Source: Flavobacteriales bacterium
GTDB lineage: Bacteria; Bacteroidota; Bacteroidia; Flavobacteriales_D; Sanyastnellaceae
Direction of reading: 5' to 3'
Length of the DNA: 40,804 nt
Assembly: GCA_019694805.1 (NCBI GenBank)
Contig: JAIBBG010000028.1
Span: 1-40,804 of the forward strand
Part shown: positions 35,115 to 40,804 of the stretch, one piece after another
How the letters are laid out: the number at the start of each line of letters is the position of its first letter
Numbering within the stretch: the first letter of the stretch is position 1
The notes under the pieces: model-generated
What the model was told of the DNA's origin: nothing
Databases searched by the model: none
The model's input: the letters and a program-made list of their open reading frames with translations, nothing else
Translations under genes and position numbers: made by a program

Positions 35115-35245
35115 TCAGCCTCATATTTTCTTGCTTTTCAGCTGTTCACGTCGAACGGTTGAAATCACAATGCATCAACCGAAAAGAAGTGCAATGCAAT
35201 GTGGGTACTTTGCATCTTCAGGCTCATGTAGCCTGTCGCCACAGA

Positions 35246-36343
35246 ATGAACCGACTTTACACTTTCTTGATTCTTCAAATGTGCTGCTTGGCTGCCTGGA
35301 CTCAGGCACCTGCAACCATGACATATCAGGCAGTACTGCGCGATAACGCAGGCAATCAACTGGTGAATCAAACCGTAACCATTGAATTTGCTATCCGAGA
35401 AAATGACCCTGAGGGGATCATTGTTTTTGAAGAATACCACAACCTCATTCCAACAAATCAGTTTGGATTGATCAGCACCTTGATTGGGAACGGTGTGAAC
35501 ACCGGTAATGGCATATTCAATTCATTGACCGAAATTCCCTGGGGGCAACATGTCTATTTTCTCGAGGTCAGGGCCGTTATTCCTGGAGAAGGATCGCCAC
35601 AACTTATAGGCGTTTCGCAGTTGGTCACCGTTCCTTACGCCTATTACTCCAAACAAGCTGAAACGGTGGTGAATGAATCAGATGGCGATACAACGAATGA
35701 GTTGATTGAAGACTTTTCACTCAATGGCTCAGTGCTCACCATCACTGAAAACAATGTGGATTATGCGGTTGACCTTTCAACCATCAGCGGCAGTGACAAT
35801 GACAATGCGAGTGATAACGAATTGATCACATCGATGACAATCAATGATCTCCTTCAATTGGAAATTGAAGAAGGTACACATGTTACGAATGCTGATTTAA
35901 GTGCATTGGCGTTCAACACATGGAGCCGCAATGCTGATGGTATTTATAACACCAATGATCAAGTAGGAGTTGGAACTAGCGCTCCCAACAGCACACTCGA
36001 TGTCGGTGGGTCATTCGGACTCAGTGTAACAACACTGATAGGTGAAGATTTTGATCTAAACCTGAGTCCATCCAGCGCTGCAACTGCGGTATTCATTTGT
36101 GATGTTACAAGTCAGGATGTCAATGTGCAACTCATCAGTGCAACGAATTGTCCGGGCAGGATTTATAAGTTCAGAAAATTTTTTACCGGCACATCAACGA
36201 CGAACAACGTCAACATTATTGCACCTGTTGGAGAAAGCATCGATATGATGCCCACTTATCAGATGAGCAATCAATATGCAGAATACGTAACGATCATCAG
36301 CAACGGAAGCAATTGGTTTCTGATTGAACACAGTAAGGATTGA
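35246..36343 (+). CDS. Secreted protein of T9SS module, unknown function
   Basis: A 365-residue exported protein. The start at 35246 gives a signal peptide (MNRLYTFLILQMCCLAAWTQ); the frame extends upstream without support. Residues about 22-135 match the N-terminal beta domain often seen in Bacteroidota surface proteins (TMTYQAVLRDNAGNQLVNQ... VPYAYYSKQAE). The middle is acidic and Asn/Asp/Ser-rich with short repeated ITxN-type strands, and contains VGVGTSAPNSTLDVGGS, the motif that precedes tail-fibre-like beta helices. No type A or B sorting domain is seen. It is the first gene of a four-gene run with spacing of 4 bases or less. Confidence 0.8.
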   Translation: MNRLYTFLILQMCCLAAWTQAPATMTYQAVLRDNAGNQLVNQTVTIEFAIRENDPEGIIVFEEYHNLIPTNQFGLISTLIGNGVNTGNGIFNSLTEIPWGQHVYFLEVRAVIPGEGSPQLIGVSQLVTVPYAYYSKQAETVVNESDGDTTNELIEDFSLNGSVLTITENNVDYAVDLSTISGSDNDNASDNELITSMTINDLLQLEIEEGTHVTNADLSALAFNTWSRNADGIYNTNDQVGVGTSAPNSTLDVGGSFGLSVTTLIGEDFDLNLSPSSAATAVFICDVTSQDVNVQLISATNCPGRIYKFRKFFTGTSTTNNVNIIAPVGESIDMMPTYQMSNQYAEYVTIISNGSNWFLIEHSKD

Positions 36344-36347
36344 ACGG

Positions 36348-37079
36348 GTGAAAAAAGCAATGGTCATCTTCATCAGTTTGTTATTGCCCATGAGGTTCAT
36401 GGCACAAATTGTATTGGATCATGCTGTGGTTTCACCATTTGCATTACAAGTGCAGGGTAATGGAATGCTCACATCCACAGTTGGACAAGTTGAAACATCA
36501 ACATTACAAGGCACCAATCAATTCATCACGCAAGGATTCGAACAACCTAATGGATATTCACTTCTATTCGCTGAGTTCGAGATCAGTCTGAATCTTTGTA
36601 CAAATCTTTACGATGTAAAGATCACTTCAATCTCGTCATGTCAAGCCAATGACACTGTTTCCTATTTCTGGAATGGAATTGAAGGTACTGCAGAGGCGAC
36701 TGGACTTCCGCCCCAAACTACCATTCATATTTCCTCGATATACGGATGTGTTTACCACGGCTTTTTCAATTTCGAAGAAATGGAAGCCATTGAAATTCCA
36801 TGTGATTTGAATTTCTATAATTTCATTTCACCCAACGACGATGGTGACAACGACAAGTGGAAGATTCTCAACATTACAGCAGACAAATACACGTCGAATC
36901 AGGTCATCATCTACAATAGATGGGGTGCAGAGGTTTGGAAGGGCGACAATTACGACAATCAGATGGTGGTTTGGCATGGCAATTCGCAGGATGGCAGTCC
37001 ATTACCAGATGGCACCTACTTCTATGTAGTCAAATCAAACGCACAGGAATTCAACGGATATATTGAATTACAGCGATGA
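36348..37079 (+). CDS. Small cargo protein with type B (gliding-associated) C-terminal domain
   Basis: A 243-residue exported protein. The start is a GTG 4 bases after the previous stop, giving a signal peptide KKAMVIFISLLLPMRFMAQ. Residues about 20-70 show the common STVGQVETSTLQGTNQFITQGFEQP-like module. A short Cys-containing middle domain follows. The last 85 residues form the type B sorting domain (TIGR04131-like): ISPNDDGDNDKWKI, VIIYNRWGAEVWKGDNYDN, PDGTYFYVVKS. Such domains guide export through T9SS with a PorP/SprF partner, here encoded next with a 4-base overlap. Confidence 0.88.
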   Translation: MKKAMVIFISLLLPMRFMAQIVLDHAVVSPFALQVQGNGMLTSTVGQVETSTLQGTNQFITQGFEQPNGYSLLFAEFEISLNLCTNLYDVKITSISSCQANDTVSYFWNGIEGTAEATGLPPQTTIHISSIYGCVYHGFFNFEEMEAIEIPCDLNFYNFISPNDDGDNDKWKILNITADKYTSNQVIIYNRWGAEVWKGDNYDNQMVVWHGNSQDGSPLPDGTYFYVVKSNAQEFNGYIELQR

Positions 37080-38011
37080 AACGAACCAACATATCCCTGT
37101 GGCGCTCATGTATCATTGGCATGTTGACATTGCTGTTTTGTATTGCAGACAAACCATCACAAGCACAACAGGAATGGGGATATAGCCAATACCTCTTCAA
37201 TCTTTACGACATCAATTCCTCATATGCAGGCAATCACAACGGACCAAGTTTCGCTGCTCGATACAGGTCGCAATGGATGGGCTTTGAGGGTGCACCGGTT
37301 ACACAACTCTTCTCATTTCACACACCTGTTGCACATGATCAGATTGGACTTGGTATGAAAATACTGAATGAATCAATTGGTGCCAGAAAACAACAACAAC
37401 TCAAAATTTCCGGATCTTATCGCATGCATTTCGGAGAAAACACACTCGCCTTTGGCGTCGCTGGTGGAGCTGTGAGACAATCCTCTGACATATCCATGAT
37501 CAAAGCTGCGGACGAGCAAGATGCACAGCTCTCTGTATTTCCCAATACTTCTATTACGCCCATAGTAGATGCTTCAGTATTTTTCAATACCAAAAAATTC
37601 TATGTTGGTATTGAAAGTACTCGATTGAACAAATCTGCATACCACCACGAACAAGGAGCCTTGGCCAGGCTTTATTACAACGTCAACGCCACTGCCGGTT
37701 ACATACAAAAAATTGGAGAAAATAATTTGCTGCAACTTTCCAGTATGATGAAATATTCTGAAGGAAAACTGTGGCAAGCAGATTTGAATTTGACTTACCT
37801 AATCAACAACAAACTTTGGTTTGGCGGTGGATATAGGGTCTTCAGCGGCGCATTGATTGTTGCTTGCATCAATATCACCGAACACTTCAGATTAGGTTTG
37901 AGTTATGATGTTGCCGCTAAAAAAATGCGGACCAACAACGATGGCTCTGCAGAAGTATATCTAGGATATCATCTCATCAACAGATCATCTAAATCGATTC
38001 GATATTTTTAA
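37076..38011 (+). CDS. PorP/SprF family type IX secretion membrane protein
   Basis: A 311-residue outer-membrane beta barrel. The signal peptide is residues 1-31 (ending PSQAQ), followed by the family opening EWGYSQYLFNLYDINSSYAGNHNGPSFAARYRSQWMGFEGAP. Alternating strands continue to the C-terminal aromatic residue (SIRYF). PorP/SprF proteins keep type B cargo at the surface or help its export, so the likely client is the upstream cargo. ATGA overlap with the cargo gene and direct abutment with the OmpA gene show tight coupling. Confidence 0.95.
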   Translation: MKRTNISLWRSCIIGMLTLLFCIADKPSQAQQEWGYSQYLFNLYDINSSYAGNHNGPSFAARYRSQWMGFEGAPVTQLFSFHTPVAHDQIGLGMKILNESIGARKQQQLKISGSYRMHFGENTLAFGVAGGAVRQSSDISMIKAADEQDAQLSVFPNTSITPIVDASVFFNTKKFYVGIESTRLNKSAYHHEQGALARLYYNVNATAGYIQKIGENNLLQLSSMMKYSEGKLWQADLNLTYLINNKLWFGGGYRVFSGALIVACINITEHFRLGLSYDVAAKKMRTNNDGSAEVYLGYHLINRSSKSIRYF

Positions 38012-39934
38012 GTGAAACAATTCATTGGCATCATATCGATACTTCTCCTTGCAGCGAAAATGCTCGCTCAGCCTGGTTATTCCATTCAATCACTCGAATC
38101 ACTGAATACCAAAAAAGACGATATTGCCTGCGCATTGGTAGAAGGCAAACTCATTTTGATGACGACAGATGAGACCAATTTGGTGAACGACTATATCTGG
38201 AACAAACATGCACCGTTTTATCTGATGGATGCAACACGTGGAGAAACATTCTCCGTTTGGAGTAAAGGTCAAGTCATATTCGACAGAAAAAGACTTAGTG
38301 ATGAAGGACCTGTTTCATACGATCCAACTGATTCTACACTTTATTTTTCATCAGCCGAAAACTTCGGTCAGACGAATGACCGCATGCTCAAGATCTATCG
38401 CATGAAATATGACGGCATCCAATGGGGAAAACCAGAACTTCTCAGCTTTTGTAATGCCGATGCCGATTATACACATCCATGGTTCGATCCAGAACAAAAC
38501 CTCTTGGTGTTTAGCAGCAATAGATCCGGCGGCTTTGGCAACATGGATATTTGGTATTCATATCTTGTGGACAGTATCGGTTGGACAGAACCTGTGAATC
38601 CGGGAATGATGATCAATTCGCCGATGCAAGAAATTTTTCCGACAGTGTACAAAGGTGATATTTACTATTCTACCAACGTCACAGGAGGAATGGGTGGTTA
38701 CGACATCAAAAAAGCATTGCGAAGTGATCAATGGAAATCAACTGTATCTTTAAATGTTCCATTCAATTCAACACAGGATGAAATCAATCTCATTTTTCTT
38801 TATGATGAAAAAGCCATCATAACATCCAATCGCGATGGTGGTTTAGGTGGTGATGACATCTATTTAATTACACAAAACCCCGACCCACAGGAAGTCACAA
38901 AATGCACCGCACGGTTAGAGATCAATAAAGAACCACTTCCTGATGTGACAATTGCTGCGACCAATGAATTCAATGAATTGGTGATGAAAGAAAAATCAGA
39001 TTCGTTGGGAGAGGTCAATATTTCGGTATTGCAAATAAATAAGCGCTATCGACTTCAACTTGCTGGGGTAGATCCATCGATGTACGAAAACATCTTGCTG
39101 GTTTTATATGATCACCTCGGTAACCGTATCAGAGAGATTCGTTTCAATGTGAGTGGATTTGCTGATCTGGAATTGTTGCCATTGAATTATGCCGAACTTC
39201 ATCTGCTTCCTTTAGAAGACCAGAGCATACTTTCCATTCAAATTGAAGGACAGCTTTATGAGGAAACTCCTGGTGATATCAGTAAAACCGAACCCATTAC
39301 AATTCTCGATGAAGAAGGAAATCCCGTGGCATTGGCTTACACCAACAACACAGGAAAATTCAGGTTTACGAAACTGGAACCACAACAGGAATACACTTTC
39401 AAACTCTCACAGGCCACAGCTGCTAAAAATGTTTTGATCACAGACAAGGGAGAAAAAATTACGTTACCTGTTCTCAATGCTGAGGTGAACTACACCAGGG
39501 TGAATCCTGATGAAGCCATTGAGCTCGTGAATGAATACAATGAAAAAATCACAGTATCGCCTAAAGACCTATTCGTCATCAATCGCATCTACTACGAATA
39601 CAATAGCGCTCGGCTAACTGTGGAAGCCATTCGACAATTGCAACAACTCACCATTATCTTAAACCGCAATGCTGAAATTGGAATTGATATTCTTTCCCAT
39701 ACTGATAGTCGCGGACAAGATGATTATAACCTAAAACTTTCAGAGAAAAGAGCCAAAGCTACGGTCGACTACATGACTTCTACCGGTATTGCAGCAAATC
39801 GTTTTACAGCAACAGGTTTGGGTGAAAGTCAGTTGCTCAACGAATGTGATGATGGAATACCATGCACTGATCCTGAACATTCTATCAATAGGCGGACAGA
39901 AATCAAATTGCGAAAGTTGCCGGCCATGCGGTGA
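38012..39934 (+). CDS. PD40/OmpA family protein, PorE/SprE-partner-like
   Basis: A 640-residue exported protein beginning with GTG directly after the PorP/SprF stop. Signal peptide about 1-20 (ending KMLAQ). Residues about 90-290 form a PD40/WD40-like propeller (YDPTDSTLYFSSA, NLLVFSSNRSGGFGNMDIWYS, AIITSNRDGGLGGDDIYLIT). Carboxypeptidase-regulatory-like beta domains fill about 295-515. The C-terminal OmpA domain (about 520-640) has the peptidoglycan-binding pattern DILSHTDSRGQDDYNLKLSEKRA and NRRTEIKL. This domain order matches PorE, which ties the T9SS to peptidoglycan. Last gene of the module. Confidence 0.93.
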   Translation: MKQFIGIISILLLAAKMLAQPGYSIQSLESLNTKKDDIACALVEGKLILMTTDETNLVNDYIWNKHAPFYLMDATRGETFSVWSKGQVIFDRKRLSDEGPVSYDPTDSTLYFSSAENFGQTNDRMLKIYRMKYDGIQWGKPELLSFCNADADYTHPWFDPEQNLLVFSSNRSGGFGNMDIWYSYLVDSIGWTEPVNPGMMINSPMQEIFPTVYKGDIYYSTNVTGGMGGYDIKKALRSDQWKSTVSLNVPFNSTQDEINLIFLYDEKAIITSNRDGGLGGDDIYLITQNPDPQEVTKCTARLEINKEPLPDVTIAATNEFNELVMKEKSDSLGEVNISVLQINKRYRLQLAGVDPSMYENILLVLYDHLGNRIREIRFNVSGFADLELLPLNYAELHLLPLEDQSILSIQIEGQLYEETPGDISKTEPITILDEEGNPVALAYTNNTGKFRFTKLEPQQEYTFKLSQATAAKNVLITDKGEKITLPVLNAEVNYTRVNPDEAIELVNEYNEKITVSPKDLFVINRIYYEYNSARLTVEAIRQLQQLTIILNRNAEIGIDILSHTDSRGQDDYNLKLSEKRAKATVDYMTSTGIAANRFTATGLGESQLLNECDDGIPCTDPEHSINRRTEIKLRKLPAMR

Positions 39935-40348
39935 TCAGAAATCGTCTTCTATCTGTTCAGGTTGGTGATCTGACTTCTTTTCCCTTTTTAGCCAATAAAT
40001 CAATGCCCCGGTGGCAAAGACACAAAGACCTATGAAAATTGAACGGATAGAATAGTGTTTTAGGCCAAAATGGAGGATGAGGGTAACCACCAAAAAGATT
40101 CTACCCACGAAATAGGACCATTCAGCAAAACTCCTTGATTTTGAGAAGAAAAAGATAAAATTCCGAATCAGAATCGCCCCTAACCCACTGGCAATCAAAA
40201 GACTTGAAAATGGCCAATGTTGGATACGAAACAATAAACCGACTATGAGCAACAAGATGGGTAGATATACCACAGTCCAATGCTCAAACCAACGTCTGTC
40301 GCGGTCTTCATCGAATTGATCCAGTATCTTCTCAGAAAATTTTATCAC
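39935..40348 (-). CDS. Small four-helix membrane protein with GldL-like HWP motif
   Basis: A 137-residue integral membrane protein. The start is taken as GTG at 40348, because the TTG at 40381 that extends the frame is better read as the -33 element of the gene's own promoter. After a charged N-terminus (FDEDRDRRWFEHW) there are four hydrophobic segments. The first is followed by LLFRIQHWPFSS, which resembles the KIMHWPGA turn of GldL, the T9SS motor protein. No periplasmic domain. It converges with the OmpA gene (adjacent stops). A role in T9SS is possible by motif and neighbourhood only. Confidence 0.72.
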   Translation of the reverse strand: MIKFSEKILDQFDEDRDRRWFEHWTVVYLPILLLIVGLLFRIQHWPFSSLLIASGLGAILIRNFIFFFSKSRSFAEWSYFVGRIFLVVTLILHFGLKHYSIRSIFIGLCVFATGALIYWLKREKKSDHQPEQIEDDF

Positions 40349-40352
40349 TTTC

Positions 40353-40381
40353 CAAAAATAAAATTTGCATCCAACATTCAA
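40353..40381 (-). promoter_or_regulatory. Promoter of the small membrane protein gene
   Basis: Minus strand: TTG (40381-40379), 18 bases, TATTTTTG (40360-40353). The start would fall within a base or two of the GTG at 40348, so the mRNA is likely leaderless. It overlaps the opposite-strand tRNA promoter. Confidence 0.55.
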
Positions 40382-40394
40382 CTAAGTATATTTG
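40364..40394 (+). promoter_or_regulatory. Promoter of the tRNA-like array and tRNA-Val
   Basis: TTTG (40364-40367), 19 bases, TATATTTG (40387-40394): an ideal Bacteroidota promoter with the same -7 octamer as HU. The start would be near 40399, about 57 bases before the first repeat unit. It is the only good plus-strand promoter upstream of the tRNA. Confidence 0.75.
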
Positions 40395-40399
40395 CGCCC

Positions 40400-40450
40400 G
40401 CTTTTACAGAAAAGCAGTTGCCGAAAGCGGTAACGCGATGTAAAGCAAAT
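40400..40450 (+). other. Structured leader ahead of the array
   Basis: GCTTTT (40400-40405) and AAAAGC (40410-40415) make a 6-bp hairpin right at the expected RNA 5' end. A nearly complementary TGTAAAGC at about 40439-40446 could compete for the same 5' strand. No ORF. Confidence 0.4.
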
Positions 40451-40455
40451 TTATT

Positions 40456-40535
40456 GGGAGCTTAGCTCAGCTGGTTCAGAGCATCCCGCATAACATGCGG
40501 GAGGGTCATTGGACGAATAGAGCGTTTGAAATAAT
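40456..40535 (+). ncRNA. tRNA-like unit 1
   Basis: D arm complete (GCTC/GAGC with AGCTGGTTCA loop). The anticodon-like hairpin is TCCCGC/GCGGGA with loop ATAACAT at 40485-40503. T arm and acceptor 3' strand missing, so it is not a working tRNA. It is preceded by a leader unlike the other units' (CAAATTTATT). Confidence 0.8.
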
Positions 40536-40615
40536 GGGAGCTTAGCTCAGCTGGTTCAGAGCATCCCGCATAACATGCGGGAGGGTCATTGGACGAATAG
40601 AGCGTTTGAAATAAT
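40536..40615 (+). ncRNA. tRNA-like unit 2
   Basis: Identical to unit 1 at all 80 positions. The anticodon-like hairpin lies at 40565-40583. Preceded by the repeat tail ending AAATAAT, the same leader as the true tRNA has. Confidence 0.8.
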
Positions 40616-40695
40616 GGGAGCTTAGCTCAGCTGGTTCAGAGCATCCCGCATAACATGCGGGAGGGTCATTGGACGAATAGAGCGTTTGAAATAAT
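40616..40695 (+). ncRNA. tRNA-like unit 3
   Basis: Identical to units 1 and 2. The anticodon-like hairpin lies at 40645-40663. Its last 26 bases form the direct leader of tRNA-Val. Confidence 0.8.
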
Positions 40696-40770
40696 GGGAG
40701 CTTAGCTCAGCTGGTTCAGAGCATCTGCCTTACAAGCAGAGGGTCATAGGTTCGAATCCTATAGCTCCCA
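40696..40770 (+). tRNA. tRNA-Val(UAC)
   Basis: A complete 75-base cloverleaf: acceptor GGGAGCT/AGCTCCC (40696-40702, 40763-40769), D arm GCTC/GAGC, anticodon stem TCTGC/GCAGA with loop CTTACAA (anticodon TAC at 40726-40728, wobble U), variable GGGTC, T arm ATAGG/CCTAT with loop TTCGAAT, discriminator A at 40770. CCA is not encoded (CTA follows), as is usual in this phylum. All pairs are canonical. It reads valine GUN codons, mainly GUA and GUG. Preceded without a gap by the three tRNA-like units. Confidence 0.97.
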
Positions 40771-40776
40771 CTACAG

Positions 40777-40804
40777 GCCTTGCATTTGCAAGGCTTTTTT
40801 TTTT
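40777..40804 (+). terminator. Rho-independent terminator of tRNA-Val
   Basis: GCCTTGC (40777-40783) pairs with GCAAGGC (40788-40794), loop ATTT, followed by at least ten T to the window end. It closes the transcript 7 bases after the tRNA. Confidence 0.92.

Larger units (their letters stand above)
40456..40695 (+). repeat. Tandem array of three tRNA-Val-derived 80-bp units
   Basis: Three abutting units (40456-40535, 40536-40615, 40616-40695) are identical at every base. Each has four parts: 30 bases equal to the first 30 bases of the tRNA-Val at 40696; a 16-base segment completing a different hairpin; AGGGTCAT, shared with the tRNA variable/T-arm start; and a 26-base tail ending AAATAAT with no likeness to the T arm or acceptor 3' strand. 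The acceptor helix and T arm cannot form. The tail of unit 3 is the immediate 5' leader of the real tRNA, so the repeat unit equals leader plus tRNA 5' two-thirds. Promoter upstream and terminator downstream imply one transcript. Confidence 0.93.

Noticed and set aside
35157..35182. CGGTTGA/TCAACCG inverted repeat ahead of the secretion module
   Set aside because: Only 7 bp with a 12-base loop, no T run and no clear relation to a promoter; too weak to call.
40349..40381. TTG start extending the small membrane protein by 11 codons
   Set aside because: That TTG is the -33 element of a well-spaced promoter whose start site falls at the GTG, so the extension would not be transcribed.
40456..40695. 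Three extra tRNA genes
   Set aside because: The T arm and the 3' acceptor strand are missing in every unit, and the anticodon stem is one pair too long. They cannot be charged or folded as tRNA.
40456..40770. CRISPR-like array
   Set aside because: Units abut without variable spacers, are 80 bp long, and no cas gene is in the window.
40456..40770. Attachment-site scars of an integrative element
   Set aside because: Integration at tRNAs normally duplicates the 3' end; here 5' parts are repeated, no integrase is present, and the units differ internally from the tRNA. Not excluded, but unsupported.

Overview
The window is a chromosomal segment of a Bacteroidota bacterium, most like the Flavobacteriales or a related gliding lineage. 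The evidence is type IX secretion and gliding genes (gldD, gldE, porX, a PorP/SprF barrel, type A and type B C-terminal sorting domains), family-typical gene orders (mutY-ssb-gldE-gldD; rsfS-ftsH-cdsA-psd; HU-TPR-small basic protein-rng), and several promoters of the Bacteroidota form TTG-N18..23-TAnnTTTG. No transposase, phage gene or CRISPR array was seen, and no gene-free stretch exceeds 300 bases.

Layout. 1-4419 (minus): the start of a lipoprotein gene, then an operon read rsfS, ftsH, cdsA, psd (ribosome silencing, membrane proteolysis, phospholipid synthesis). birA diverges from it at 4540. 5386-11292 (plus) is a fatty-acid beta-oxidation operon, marR-fadN-fadA-fadE, whose protein sizes and domain order match the Bacillus fadNAE type. 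11369-13516 holds a TIGR02757 protein, a DUF4159 protein, RidA and a 53-residue DUF6728-type membrane peptide. 13521-17134 (minus) is mutY-ssb-gldE-gldD. 17313-19966 (plus) is HU, a TPR protein, a 31-residue AURKAIP1/COX24-like basic protein and RNase G/E. An HD phosphohydrolase (minus) and porX (plus) diverge at about 21470. A secreted S9 peptidase follows.

25443-31668 (minus) carries a 1064-residue T9SS cargo protein, a HEAT-like protein, a TlpA-type thiol-disulfide protein and a thioredoxin-fold protein. 31806-35114 (plus) carries a DUF2797 protein lacking most of its expected cysteines, an RRM RNA-binding protein, ornithine aminotransferase and a DUF3109 protein. 35246-39934 (plus) is a tightly packed secretion module: a secreted protein, a small type-B-CTD cargo, a PorP/SprF barrel and a PD40-OmpA protein. 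A small GldL-like membrane protein reads leftward from 40348.

The most unusual object is at the right edge. A functional-looking tRNA-Val(UAC) at 40696-40770 is preceded by three perfectly identical, directly abutting 80-bp units (40456-40695). Each unit starts with the same first 30 bases as the tRNA, then carries a different but perfectly paired anticodon-like hairpin (6-bp stem, seven-base loop with AAC, also a valine anticodon), then lacks a T arm and the 3' acceptor strand. One strong promoter upstream and one terminator downstream suggest that array and tRNA are one transcript. It recalls the tRNA-derived tandem repeats beside E. coli tyrT, but here the 5' half is repeated, upstream, with a swapped hairpin. 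This is my main candidate for something undescribed; its function is unknown and the amplification itself should be verified.
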